A DNA stretch of 54,686 nt, from NCBI GenBank assembly GCA_028150825.1, contig JAOGIM010000010.1, positions 1 through 54,686 on the forward strand, read 5' to 3'. Positions 1 through 8,271 of this stretch are shown here, in pieces (position 1 is the first letter of the stretch; every line of letters starts with the position of its first letter). Source of the stretch: Paracoccaceae bacterium (lineage in GTDB: Bacteria; Pseudomonadota; Alphaproteobacteria; Rhodobacterales; Rhodobacteraceae). The translations under genes were made by a program, and so were the position numbers. Under the pieces are notes generated by a model that was not told the DNA's origin, ran no database searches, and saw only the letters and a program-made list of their open reading frames with translations.

Positions 1-111
1 AGCTTGGGCGGAATGACGGATGCTTTCGTGTTTGGCATAATTGCGCTTCTATTGTTTTGGAGGCCTGATGGCCTTCTCGCCCCAAGAAGTGAAAAGGGAG
101 ATAAGCATTGA
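1..111 (+). CDS. C-terminus of branched-chain amino-acid type ABC permease (LivH-like), partial
   Basis: The window opens inside a gene. Frame 1 reads through a hydrophobic stretch (VFGIIALLLFW) and ends RPDGLLAPRSEKGDKH, then TGA at 109-111. The hydrophobic segment followed by RPDGLL is the usual C-terminus of LivH/LivM-type inner-membrane permeases of HAAT-family ABC importers. The stop overlaps the TTG start of the next permease gene (108-110), which fits translational coupling of a LivH-LivM pair. The 5' part lies outside the window, so substrate and length cannot be judged here. Confidence 0.8.
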   Translation, partial: SLGGMTDAFVFGIIALLLFWRPDGLLAPRSEKGDKH

Positions 112-1130
112 CGCTCTCACGCGGTATGAAGCGGGGGTTCGTAGGAGCTACGCTACTGGCTATCGTGCTAGTCATCATTGGTCTTATTACGACGCATTTT
201 GGTTCGCGTTATCAACTCAGACTTGTTTACAGTACTTATGTGAATTTACTAGTTGTTCTTGGGCTACAGGTTTTTATGGGTAATGCTCGAATTACAAATC
301 TTAGTCATTCAGCATTTATGGGTATTGGTGCTTATGTTGCCGCAATATGCGTAACGCCTGTGAATATTAAAGCTCTGTCCTTACCTAACGCACCATGGGG
401 ATTGAATGCTTTTTCCCTAGATCCACTTCCATCAGCTCTTATCGCCATCGCAATCACTGGAACTGTGGCATTACTGGTAGGTCTAATGATTGTAAGACTG
501 TCAGGCATTGGAGCAACCATCGTATCTCTTGCTTTCTTGGTTATCGTTCATTCGCTTTTTCTCTACCGCACTGATATTTTCAAAGGAAATCAGGCCTTTT
601 TTGGCATTCCACAAGTGTTTAATTTAGCTTCTGTTATTGCTTTATCAGCGGCGGTTGTCTTCGCTGTGCGCATATTCCGAGAAAGCAAATGGGGTGTTGC
701 TCTTCGCGCGTCTGCTGATGATGAAGTAGGAGCATTGTCAATGGGAGTTGAAATGTACTGGTTGCGTTTAATAGCCTGGGTTTTTTCAGGTATGTTGCTT
801 GCCGTGGCAGGTATTGCATATGCCTACTTCCTTGGTACAATTTCAGCCCGGCCATTTTATTTCAATCACGTATTCCTTACTCTTGCTATGCTTATATTTG
901 GTGGTATGCGTACAGTTACAGGTGCGGTTTTAGGCACATTTGTTATATCGCTTGGTCTCGAAATGGTGCGCTGGCTTGAGACAGGCCCAGTTCTTCTCGG
1001 CATTGATCTACCAGAGGCTTTAGGCCTTTCAGGAATTGCGCTGGGAGCCGTGATTGTCTTTACAATGGCGCTTCGGCCCAGTGGGATCATGGGCGAGCAT
1101 GAGATAGAAGACCTGGTTCTTAAAAAGTAG
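108..1130 (+). CDS. livM: Branched-chain amino-acid / amide type ABC transporter permease (LivM-like)
   Basis: 340 aa, close to the usual LivM length. The protein is strongly hydrophobic with about eight to ten membrane segments, contains NARITNLSHSAFMGIGAY (the conserved N-G-x-x-x-L-S-x-G-x-F-like region of LivHM permeases) and ends RPSGIMGEHEIEDL, the typical LivM tail. The start used is TTG at 108, overlapping the TGA of the upstream LivH-like gene; an in-frame ATG at 126 is the alternative. It would form the transmembrane channel with the upstream permease. The acetamidase gene 13 bp downstream suggests import of short amides, urea-like compounds or amino acids, but the substrate is inference. 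Confidence 0.88.
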   Translation: MTLSRGMKRGFVGATLLAIVLVIIGLITTHFGSRYQLRLVYSTYVNLLVVLGLQVFMGNARITNLSHSAFMGIGAYVAAICVTPVNIKALSLPNAPWGLNAFSLDPLPSALIAIAITGTVALLVGLMIVRLSGIGATIVSLAFLVIVHSLFLYRTDIFKGNQAFFGIPQVFNLASVIALSAAVVFAVRIFRESKWGVALRASADDEVGALSMGVEMYWLRLIAWVFSGMLLAVAGIAYAYFLGTISARPFYFNHVFLTLAMLIFGGMRTVTGAVLGTFVISLGLEMVRWLETGPVLLGIDLPEALGLSGIALGAVIVFTMALRPSGIMGEHEIEDLVLKK

Positions 1131-1143
1131 AAGGATATTGAAA

Positions 1144-2082
1144 ATGGCATGTAATCATACCATCCATAAACATGATCATCATTTTGGCTGGGACAACTCA
1201 ATTGAACCAGTGCTAAGCGTCGCGCCTGGTCAAAGTATTGAAATTGAAACTATTGACAGTTCAGGTGGCCAGCTTGGTGCCAACTCTACTCTTGAGGATC
1301 TTTCAAATTTGTCATTTGACAAAGTGAATCCTGTTACGGGCCCAATTTTTATTGAAGGTGCCGAACCAGATGATGCAGTCGAAATTACATTTCTTAACTT
1401 CCAACCTTCCGGGTGGGGCTGGACGGCGAATATACCGGGCTTTGGTCTTTTGGCAGATCAATTCACAGAACCGGCCCTGCACGTCTGGGAATATGACAGT
1501 TTGTCGATGAAGCCAGCGCTTTACGGGCCAGGAGGAAAAGTCCCTTTGAAGCCCTTTGTAGGCACGATCGGGTTGGCATTGGCTGAGAGAGGGATCCATT
1601 CGGTTGTTCCACCAAGACGTGTCGGTGGAAATCTTGATATTCGCGATAATTCAGTTGGAACAAAGCTATATCTTCCTGTAGAAGTGGCTGGTGGAATGTT
1701 GTCTTTGGGCGATACGCATGCTGCTCAGGGCGATGGCGAAATTTGCGGAACTGCGATTGAAAGCCCAATGGCAGTTTCTGTGAAAATTGGCCTTATCAAA
1801 CAGGCAAACTTTGCATTCCCACGTTTTGAAACAGACAGCCCTGTCACCCGCCATTTTGACGAAAAAGGGTATATGGCAACGACTGGAATAGGCACCGACT
1901 TGATGCAATCCGCTCGTGATGCTGTCTCTGGGATGATTGATTGGGTATGTAAGACGACAGGTATGGGCGCGTTAGAGGCTTATATGCTCTGTTCTGTCTG
2001 CGGTGATCTGCGAATAAGTGAGATAGTCGATATGCCAAATTGGACAGTTTCGTTTTATTTCCCAAAATCAGTTTTGCAATAA
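1144..2082 (+). CDS. Acetamidase/formamidase family amidohydrolase
   Basis: 312 aa. Members of the FmdA/AmdA family are cytoplasmic enzymes that hydrolyse short-chain amides to a carboxylate and ammonia. Family signatures are visible: the early GGQLGANST region, VGTIGLALAERG, GGNLDIRD and GDTHAAQGDGEICGTAIE, which carries the conserved D-x-H and glutamate region. The ATG at 1144 is preferred over the TTG at 1138 because the ribosome binding site AAGGA (1131-1135) lies 8 bases before it. The gene follows livM directly, like formamide/short-chain amide uptake clusters in methylotrophs, so it probably degrades what the Liv-type importer brings in. The exact amide is unknown. Confidence 0.88.
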   Translation: MACNHTIHKHDHHFGWDNSIEPVLSVAPGQSIEIETIDSSGGQLGANSTLEDLSNLSFDKVNPVTGPIFIEGAEPDDAVEITFLNFQPSGWGWTANIPGFGLLADQFTEPALHVWEYDSLSMKPALYGPGGKVPLKPFVGTIGLALAERGIHSVVPPRRVGGNLDIRDNSVGTKLYLPVEVAGGMLSLGDTHAAQGDGEICGTAIESPMAVSVKIGLIKQANFAFPRFETDSPVTRHFDEKGYMATTGIGTDLMQSARDAVSGMIDWVCKTTGMGALEAYMLCSVCGDLRISEIVDMPNWTVSFYFPKSVLQ

Positions 2083-2347
2083 AAAAGGAATCAGACTCAA
2101 ATTCTAAGGGTTCTTGCGAGCTTTCGTCCCCGACAAAATGGAAAAGTCTTGCTCTTCAATTAGGCTGACACTCTCCCGCGTCGCCTTGAAGTAGAAGAAT
2201 AGGTACAGCGTTTAATTATTTTCAGTGAGATACATTTCGTTCTAAAATGGGATAGAGCGTAAGCATGGTAATGCTCTCCACAAAGGCGGGAGGGCCTGAA
2301 ATATTCACTACCCACTAGGGTCGGCCAATATCGGCGCAGTGTGACGG

Positions 2348-3214
2348 TCACCTGATAGTTTTGCCCTTTTTGTATGATAGAACATTCGAAATAATTAATG
2401 ATCCAATTACAATAGATCCACCCAGCACTGCCCATAGACCTGGGTTTTCATCGATTACGATCCAAACGAGCAAAGGTGCTAATACTGATTCTAACAAGAT
2501 CAAAAGGGAAACTTCGGGTGTGCTTAAATATCTAGGGCCTAGAGCTAGAAAACAGGTGCCCAATGCGATGCAAGTACCGTGATAAAGATAAAAGCCAGCA
2601 TTTGCCTCATAACCGTTTAAAGGATTAATAAAAAAACTCACGACAACCGCAGAACCGATATATGCGATTGGTATCGCAGGTATCATCGAAATATGTTTGA
2701 GATGGCGTACAATTGTGAGTGCTGAGGCATATGCCAGCGAAATATAAAGCGCCCACATATCGCCGCGCCAATGAGATAATTCTGAAGTTCTGGATCCATA
2801 AGCGATAACAGATAGTCCCACCACCACGACTACAATCGTGATGATGGTCCGAGGAGGGATTTTTTCTCTAAGAAAAATGCGACTAAGGATAGCTGAAAAT
2901 ATTGGCATCGACGCAAAAATGAAGACGACGTTAGCCACACTTGTATTTTCAACCGCAATGACAAATGCTGGTGACGTAGACCCTATCAGAAAACAGTATA
3001 CCCATCCCAGCTTTCCCATCAAGAAAAGGTTACGAAAGCTATATATACCTCTGAATAAAATAAGAAAAAAAACAATCATTACGCCTGCTGTGAGACTTCT
3101 CCAGAATGCTGTGATCAATGGGTCAGACGCGATCAGCCGGACAAATAATGAGTCTGGAACGACAAACAGTACCCCTAATATGGTGATAAGTAATCCCTTT
3201 TGATGATCAGCCAT
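2348..3214 (-). CDS. DMT-superfamily (EamA) transporter
   Basis: About 288 aa from ATG at 3214; an in-frame ATG at 3220 and longer starts up to 3301 exist but have weaker ribosome binding sites. The protein has ten predicted membrane segments in two similar halves, the EamA layout: N-terminal GLLITILGVLFVVPDSLFVR, central membrane pairs, and a C-terminal repeat with EVSLLILLESVLAPLLVW, the conserved segment before the last helices. EamA proteins are inner-membrane exporters or exchangers of metabolites such as amino acids and nucleotide-related compounds; the substrate cannot be told. It stands alone on the minus strand, convergent with the acetamidase gene, and ends KKGKTIR. The 265 bp between the two stops show nothing recognisable. 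Confidence 0.8.
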   Translation of the reverse strand: MADHQKGLLITILGVLFVVPDSLFVRLIASDPLITAFWRSLTAGVMIVFFLILFRGIYSFRNLFLMGKLGWVYCFLIGSTSPAFVIAVENTSVANVVFIFASMPIFSAILSRIFLREKIPPRTIITIVVVVVGLSVIAYGSRTSELSHWRGDMWALYISLAYASALTIVRHLKHISMIPAIPIAYIGSAVVVSFFINPLNGYEANAGFYLYHGTCIALGTCFLALGPRYLSTPEVSLLILLESVLAPLLVWIVIDENPGLWAVLGGSIVIGSLIISNVLSYKKGKTIR

Positions 3215-3465
3215 TCTCATTCCATTACGTCTATCACCCACTTTGGCTTTGACAAGTCTTGAGAATGGGCGCGTTTGATTACAGTGGTTAGCCCTCGCCA
3301 ATAAAGGCTCGAATGTGTTATGTTATTCAACCATTTGGCCAGTTTCTGTTTGCAAAACAAATAATGATTTTTAATATTTTATATTACAATTTTTGCTTCC
3401 AACAGGCAGTTCAGTTGTTATGCTTCATTTGGAAATTACAGCACATTATAAACGAAAGGTCGAAT

Positions 3466-3813
3466 ATGGACTGGAATGCCTACATGAAAGAAATTGGTCA
3501 TGAAATAGCGACTTTGTCCAAAGAGGTCCCAGAGACTGCTAACGGATTCGCACAGATGGGTGCGGCGGCGAAAATTTCTGGTGCCTTAGACGAAAAGACA
3601 AAAGAAATTATGGCTTTAGGCATAGCCGTAGCCACGCGATGCGAAAGTTGTATCGGTTTTCATATAAAGTCTTTAGTGGGTCTTGGACTAACGCGAGATG
3701 AGCTCTGCGAGGCATTGGCGATGGCTACCTTCATGGGTGGTGGTCCATCCTATGCATATAGTGCTAAAGCGCTAAGTGCTTATGATACGTTTTTTAAAGT
3801 TTCGTCATCCTAA
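3466..3813 (+). CDS. AhpD-like / carboxymuconolactone decarboxylase family protein
   Basis: 115 aa from ATG 3466, chosen because AAGG at 3456-3459 is well spaced and the upstream codons of the longer frame look non-coding. The all-helical CMD fold is indicated by the motif RCESCIGFHIKS, the C-x2-C-x3-H active-site pattern of AhpD-like peroxidase/disulfide reductases, followed by GLTRDELCEALAMATFMGGGPSYAYSA. Proteins of this class are small cytoplasmic thiol-dependent antioxidant or unknown-function enzymes. With both cysteines present, a redox role is more likely than true carboxymuconolactone decarboxylation. It is a single gene between divergent and convergent neighbours. Confidence 0.85.
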   Translation: MDWNAYMKEIGHEIATLSKEVPETANGFAQMGAAAKISGALDEKTKEIMALGIAVATRCESCIGFHIKSLVGLGLTRDELCEALAMATFMGGGPSYAYSAKALSAYDTFFKVSSS

Positions 3814-3885
3814 GCTGTGCTGGACCGTCTCATTCTGTTTTTTAATACACGACAGTATCGACATCTGTAATACTTTATAGCCTCG

Positions 3886-4626
3886 TCAAACTCGTTCATC
3901 CGATTTTAGGCGGCGCTCAAGCCAGCGCACGCCGGCAGATACAACTAAAATTAGCGCTAAATACTCTAGGACCAGTATCGTATAAATTTCCAAGGGCCGG
4001 TACTCTGTAACGACCAATTCATTGGCTTTGCGGGTCAATTCCTGCATACCAATCACAGAAACTAGAGAAGACATTTTCAGCATATAAACTAATTGGTTGC
4101 CCAAAGCTGGTAGAATGCGTCGTATAGCCTGGGGTAAAATTACAAATCGCATGGTGTCGCGATAATTAAGTGAAATAGAATGTGATGCCTCGTATTGCCC
4201 TTTGTCTATAGATTGAATTCCGGCTCGAAAAATTTCGGCCTGGAAGGCGCTATCTGATAAGGCCAGAGCAACAACTCCGGCCCAAAAGACGTTAATTTCC
4301 AAACCTGTCATCGGAGGTAGGCCATAATATACCCATAAAATTAATACTAGTATGGGGACTGACCTTACAATCTCGACATAGACCCGGTTGAATTTCCTTA
4401 ACCAAGGGTTTTTTGATAAACCTGGCAGGGCGACTAGTAAGCCAACTGCGACTGAGATTAAAATAGAAGTAAAGGACAATAAGAGAGTAAAGTAGTAACC
4501 TGAAATTAAAAACTTCAAGTTTACCCAACCAGATTTGTTATAGGGATTTACAACGTACCATCCCCAGTTATCAGAGCAACCCGACAAAAACAGCGTTAAA
4601 AATAATAAAACTGATAGCTTTTTCAT
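3886..4626 (-). CDS. Polar amino-acid type ABC transporter permease with lipoprotein-like N-terminus
   Basis: 246 aa, inner-membrane permease of the HisM/GlnP class. The BPD transmembrane domain covers about residues 45-240 with the signature ALSDSAFQAEIFRAGIQSI (the EAA-loop region) and FVILPQAIRRILPALGNQ. The first 17 residues, MKKLSVLLFLTLFLSGC, look like a lipoprotein signal with lipobox LSGC (Cys17), followed by a short WGWYV segment; a few related permeases share this oddity. It is 8 bp downstream of the ATPase gene and forms an operon with it. The binding protein is transcribed divergently. Substrate is unknown, probably a polar amino acid or similar nitrogen compound. Confidence 0.87.
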   Translation of the reverse strand: MKKLSVLLFLTLFLSGCSDNWGWYVVNPYNKSGWVNLKFLISGYYFTLLLSFTSILISVAVGLLVALPGLSKNPWLRKFNRVYVEIVRSVPILVLILWVYYGLPPMTGLEINVFWAGVVALALSDSAFQAEIFRAGIQSIDKGQYEASHSISLNYRDTMRFVILPQAIRRILPALGNQLVYMLKMSSLVSVIGMQELTRKANELVVTEYRPLEIYTILVLEYLALILVVSAGVRWLERRLKSDERV

Positions 4627-4634
4627 ATCGCTCT

Positions 4635-5387
4635 CTAGTGATGCAGGATTTGTTTCAGAAAGGTCTTACATCGATCAGTATCTGGTGAGTCAAAAAACTT
4701 AGTTGGAGGCGCCATTTCAACAATCCTGCCTTGATCCATGAAGACCATTTTATCAGCGACGCGGCGGGCAAACCCCATTTCATGAGTTACACAAATCATA
4801 GTCATTCCAGTTTCGGCAAGCTCAATCATCACCTCAAGCACTTCACTGATCATTTCTGGATCCAGAGCAGATGTGGGTTCGTCAAACAAGAGAATTTTTG
4901 GCTCCATACACAAAGAGCGTGCAATGGCTACTCTTTGCTGCTGCCCACCTGACAACTGGCGTGGGTATTTGTATGCCTGTTCTGGAATTTTGACTCGTTC
5001 CAAATAGCCCATAGCGCGTACATTGGCCTGTTCTTGGGTCACTTTTTTAGAGCGGATCGGTCCAAGAGTAATATTTTCCAAAACAGTCAAATGTGGAAAA
5101 AGGTTAAATTGTTGGAAGACCATTCCAACGCGAGATCTAATCTGCTCCAAGGACTTTGTTTTATGGTTTAACAGGATACCATCAACTGTAATCGATCCCT
5201 CTTCATGAGACTCTAATCCATTGATACACCTAATTAATGTCGACTTTCCAGATCCGGAGGGCCCACATACAACAACGCGCTCGCCCCTTTTTACGTTAAG
5301 CGAAACATCTTTAAGTGCAGCAAACTCACCAAACGCTTTTGAGATATTTTTGATCTCAATATCGTTTCCAACAGGACTCTCAGGCAT
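4635..5387 (-). CDS. Polar amino-acid ABC transporter ATP-binding protein (GlnQ/HisP type)
   Basis: 250 aa, the usual length for this class. All nucleotide-binding motifs are present: Walker A GPSGSGKS, Q-loop in MVFQQFNLFPHLT, signature LSGGQQQRVAIARSL, Walker B ILLFDEPTSALD and the switch histidine in CVTHEMGF. MVFQQFNLFPH with TVLENI is typical of amino-acid importers. The start is supported by GGAGG a few bases upstream. It is the first gene of a two-gene minus-strand operon with the permease and is divergent from the binding-protein gene at 5527, with about 140 bp of shared promoter region. Confidence 0.93.
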   Translation of the reverse strand: MPESPVGNDIEIKNISKAFGEFAALKDVSLNVKRGERVVVCGPSGSGKSTLIRCINGLESHEEGSITVDGILLNHKTKSLEQIRSRVGMVFQQFNLFPHLTVLENITLGPIRSKKVTQEQANVRAMGYLERVKIPEQAYKYPRQLSGGQQQRVAIARSLCMEPKILLFDEPTSALDPEMISEVLEVMIELAETGMTMICVTHEMGFARRVADKMVFMDQGRIVEMAPPTKFFDSPDTDRCKTFLKQILHH

Positions 5388-5526
5388 AAAACCTCCACAT
5401 GTTGGCTAAACAAACACCGCATAGCTGTTAAAAGCAATCATACGTTGGTCAAATCATCAAATCTTGTTGCTTTTTTTTTTACTTTGCGTTCCCATTGTTG
5501 GGAAATAAGTAAAAATGGAGATAAAT

Positions 5527-6297
5527 ATGAAGTTAGCGAACGTTATTGCCGCAGTGACATTGATGGCCGTATCATCAGTGCAAGCCCATGCGGGTGCTTT
5601 ACAAGAAATTCTAAGCAGCGGAACTTTGAAAGTCGGAACCACAGGCGACTGGAACCCGATGACAATGAAAGATGCAGCAACCAACTCGTATACTGGTTAT
5701 GATATTGACGTGATGACTCAGCTTGCGGCTGACATGGGTGTTGAACTAGAGCTCGTGCCAACAGAGTGGAAAACTCTGGTTGCAGGTGTCACAGCGGGCA
5801 AATATCATATGACTGGGTCTGCGTCTGTGTCTCCGGCGCGCGCAAAGGCAACTGGGTATTCGATTAGCTATTTCTCCCTTGCCACAGTGCCGCTGACACT
5901 TAAGTCAAATGCAGATAAATATAAGGACTGGGATGATCTTAATCAAGTTGGTGTGCGCGTTGCTGCAACTCTTGGCACGACACAGGAAAAGCAGGTTAAA
6001 CAGTATTTCCCAGATGCAAAGCATGTTATCGTAGAAGCGCCAGCACAGCCTTTCCAACAGGTTCTTAGCGGTCGTGCAGATGCGCATATCACTTCAAATG
6101 TAGAGGCGAATAAACTGGTTGCAATTCATTCTGATTTGATGATTGTGCCGGTTTCAGCACCCAAATCACCGACTCCGATCGCGATGCTGCTGCCTCAGGC
6201 AGACCAAGTTTGGATCAACTATGTGAACACTTGGATCAAGTTGAAGCAAGAGCGTGGCTTTTTTCAAGAGTTAGATGATAAATGGAAGCTTAATTAA
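5527..6297 (+). CDS. Family 3 periplasmic solute-binding protein (amino-acid ABC importer)
   Basis: 256 aa from ATG 5527. GGAG at 5517-5520 is spaced 6 bases before it, so the ATG at 5515 is less likely. An N-terminal signal peptide (MKLANVIAAVTLMAVSSVQAHA) exports it to the periplasm. The SBP_bac_3 fold is shown by LKVGTTGDWNPM, YTGYDIDVMTQLAADMG, the ligand-binding GSASVSPARA and GVRVAATLGTTQE. The sequence resembles cyclohexadienyl-dehydratase-like binding proteins of this family, but the ABC genes next door support transport. A rho-independent terminator follows at once (6305-6330), so it forms its own transcription unit, which can keep binding protein in excess over permease. Confidence 0.9.
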   Translation: MKLANVIAAVTLMAVSSVQAHAGALQEILSSGTLKVGTTGDWNPMTMKDAATNSYTGYDIDVMTQLAADMGVELELVPTEWKTLVAGVTAGKYHMTGSASVSPARAKATGYSISYFSLATVPLTLKSNADKYKDWDDLNQVGVRVAATLGTTQEKQVKQYFPDAKHVIVEAPAQPFQQVLSGRADAHITSNVEANKLVAIHSDLMIVPVSAPKSPTPIAMLLPQADQVWINYVNTWIKLKQERGFFQELDDKWKLN

Positions 6298-6304
6298 AAT
6301 GTTT

Positions 6305-6330
6305 AAAAGGCGCTTTTGGGCGCCTTTTTA
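6305..6330 (+). terminator. Rho-independent terminator after the binding-protein gene
   Basis: A 9-bp perfect stem (AAAAGGCGC pairing with GCGCCTTTT) with a 6-base loop sits 8 bases after the stop codon and runs into a T-run. The placement fits termination of the solute-binding-protein transcript before the creatininase gene. Confidence 0.88.
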
Positions 6331-6388
6331 AAATCTGCGCTTCGTTAAGAATTGCAATGCCTAGGTCTTAGAGTTAATTTAGTCCCAG

Positions 6389-7123
6389 ATGAAACTCATT
6401 CAGTCAACTTGGCAGGAAATTGACGCCTATCTTGCGACGTCAGATGGCATTATTATTCCAACCGGTTCTATCGAACAACATGGCCCAGTGGGCCTAATTG
6501 GCACGGATATGCTTTGTGCAGATGATATATCTGTTCAGGCTGCGGAATTGTTAGAAGCTCTGGTTGCGCCGCCGCTCGGGTATGCACCAGCAGAATTCAA
6601 TATGGGGTTTGCAGGTACAATCTCTATTTCTCCCGATATTTACCAATCCCTGTGTAGTGAGATATTTCGTTCATTGGAGCGGCATGGGTTTCGTCATCTC
6701 TATGTGTTGAATGGCCATGGCGCTAATTTAAAGCCTTTGGCACATGCTGTAGGTACGCTCAAAGATGCTAAGGTTCGTATCAAAAGCTGGTGGGATTTTG
6801 AGGTGGTAAATATGCTTCGCAAAGAGTTTTACGGAGACTGGGAGGGAATGCATGCCACACCATCCGAAATTGCGATTACGCAGGTTGACCATCGTATTAT
6901 TGAGACGTCTTTGGCCACTGATCCCCCGGAAAAACTGACTCAGGAATTTATCAAGACGCATGCTGGTGACAAACATGGCCCCGCGGATATTCACCGGACC
7001 CAATTTCCAGATGGTAGGGTGGGATCGCATTCTGCTTTGGCAACGCAGGCGCAAGGATTGCAGCTAAAAAATGCGGCTGTTTCAGCCTTGGTTGAAGATT
7101 ACCAAGCCTATATTTCAACTTGA
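6389..7123 (+). CDS. Creatininase-family amidohydrolase
   Basis: 244 aa. Creatininase-family metal-dependent amidohydrolases open cyclic or linear amides such as creatinine. The metal-binding and family motifs are visible: PTGSIEQHGP (E and H ligands), GTDMLCADD (Asp ligand), FAGTISISPD, and LNGHGAN in the core. The C-terminal DKHGPADIHRTQFPDGRVGSHSALAT region is also typical. No strong ribosome binding site precedes ATG 6389. The gene lies after the binding protein and its terminator. Together with the acetamidase and two importers, the context suggests use of organic nitrogen compounds. The substrate is not determined by sequence; mycofactocin-type MftE is a related alternative, but no mycofactocin genes are present. 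Confidence 0.85.
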   Translation: MKLIQSTWQEIDAYLATSDGIIIPTGSIEQHGPVGLIGTDMLCADDISVQAAELLEALVAPPLGYAPAEFNMGFAGTISISPDIYQSLCSEIFRSLERHGFRHLYVLNGHGANLKPLAHAVGTLKDAKVRIKSWWDFEVVNMLRKEFYGDWEGMHATPSEIAITQVDHRIIETSLATDPPEKLTQEFIKTHAGDKHGPADIHRTQFPDGRVGSHSALATQAQGLQLKNAAVSALVEDYQAYIST

Positions 7124-7396
7124 TACCAGTGCGCAAATTAGGATTTAGCCTTGAATCTTTGGTTTTGAAATAAGTTTCAACTGCTGCAATCCTGGCAATT
7201 ATGGCTGACTTTGCTTGCATTCTGAGATTGGGTATCGCATAGCTTGGGCCTAAAAGTAGAGGCGTTGTCTGAAAACAGTTTGACACCGTTTCGATTATTG
7301 CCCTTTGTTGTAATAAGAGAAAATTGAAAACCAGATGTTTCGGCTAACTTGACGCTGATATCTGTTCGCAAGACAAATTGAAGGAGTAATTTAGAT

Positions 7397-7705
7397 ATGT
7401 CAGTTTCATTTATTAGTGCTGATTTAGTGGTTGAAGGTGACATCGCCAGCAAAGGTGAAGTCTCAATTGAGGGAAACGTTACTGGTAATATTACTTGCAA
7501 GAATTTGATCATAAAAAAGGGCGGTTTGGTCCGGGGTAATATTGCTTCTGAAGAATTGAGTACGGAGGGGAACCTGGAAGGCAATATAACGTGCACAACG
7601 GTGTTGCTGATGGAAGGTTCATTTTCTAAAACAAAACTTGAATGTGACAACCTAGAAATTGTAAAGGGTGCTAAGATTCGTGGAACTGTTAAAACGAGTG
7701 AATGA
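7397..7705 (+). CDS. Bactofilin-family (polymer-forming) cytoskeletal protein
   Basis: 102 aa, a short bactofilin (DUF583). The sequence is a run of short beta-helix repeats: VVEGDIASKGEVSIEGNVTG, NITCKNLIIKKGGLVRGNI, EGNLEGNITCTTVLLMEG, and CDNLEIVKGAKIRGTV. The V-x-G-x-I/V periodicity with alternating glycine and hydrophobic residues is the family hallmark. Bactofilins self-assemble into non-nucleotide filaments at the membrane and scaffold cell-shape or cell-wall enzymes. AAGGAG at 7381-7386 is 10 bases before the ATG. No M23 peptidase gene, a frequent partner, is adjacent. The protein lacks long disordered tails and is essentially only the core. Confidence 0.85.
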   Translation: MSVSFISADLVVEGDIASKGEVSIEGNVTGNITCKNLIIKKGGLVRGNIASEELSTEGNLEGNITCTTVLLMEGSFSKTKLECDNLEIVKGAKIRGTVKTSE

Positions 7706-7819
7706 TCATATGGTGTTTCTATTATGATATTGGGTCGGCCATCTCTTAGCGTAGCTGCATCTTTGCAGAAATATTACGTAGATTGGCTGCCTAATGTCCA
7801 GTTTGCGGTTGGCTAGGGT

Positions 7820-8011
7820 ATGACGGCTTCTCAAATAGTTGGACTAATCGTTTTCATTGCTGCAATAGCGGGTGGTATGGCATTTTATTTAACAAACCCA
7901 AATTTGGCTGAACCAAAAGAGGTAAGCTGCGATGGCGCAGTGGCGGCACTCCCATTGGTTAACACAACGACCGGCATGGGTATGTCGGTTGCAATCGCAG
8001 AGTGCGACTAA
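7820..8011 (+). CDS. Small single-span membrane protein, hypothetical
   Basis: 63 aa. One clear hydrophobic segment (IVGLIVFIAAIAGGMAFYL, residues about 5-24) is followed by a short polar tail with two cysteines (VSCDG and AECD). I do not recognise the family. The ATG at 7820 has only a weak purine stretch upstream (TAGGG). It follows the bactofilin gene by 114 bp on the same strand. It could be a real small membrane protein; codon use is not decisive at this length. Confidence 0.4.
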   Translation: MTASQIVGLIVFIAAIAGGMAFYLTNPNLAEPKEVSCDGAVAALPLVNTTTGMGMSVAIAECD

Positions 8012-8112
8012 AACCTGAGACTGCTTGCACTTAAACCCGTTTGAAACCAGCCCACAGTGTTGATAGTAGTTTGAGGTGTAATCTGCAATTATGAGAAGGG
8101 TATTGAGATATC

Positions 8113-8271
8113 ATGAGGGCCTATTTGATATTATCAGATGTAACTGTTTTGGGATTAACGCCTAGGGTAAACCAATATTTTGCACGTGGTTATATTTGTG
8201 TCGGTGGACCGTTTGTGGATACAGCGAAATTACTTTATCAGGCGATACATTCTAAAACTGCAGTGACGTAG
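8113..8271 (+). CDS. Small protein resembling DUF1737
   Basis: A 52-aa ORF, ATG 8113 to TAG 8271, preceded by GAAGGG (8095-8100) at a long spacing of 12. The order of features, an N-terminal MRAYLILS strand, VNQYFARGYICVGGPF, then a hydrophobic or amphipathic C-terminus QAIHSKTAV, resembles DUF1737 proteins (Y...V...L..GW...GGP...QA.V). These are about 55-aa proteins of unknown function common in Roseobacters. The call rests on pattern memory only. The C-terminus is slightly degenerate (HSKTAVT in place of the usual QAVVK-like ending), so it could also be a decaying copy. Confidence 0.45.
   Translation: MRAYLILSDVTVLGLTPRVNQYFARGYICVGGPFVDTAKLLYQAIHSKTAVT

Noticed and set aside
3313-3465. 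N-terminal extension of the AhpD-like protein
   Set aside because: The frame is open but Cys/Phe-rich and unlike the family; the well-spaced AAGG before ATG 3466 decides for the shorter protein.
7177-7650. 157-codon ORF on the minus strand
   Set aside because: It is largely antisense to the bactofilin gene, whose repeat structure and ribosome binding site are convincing; the minus product has no family features.
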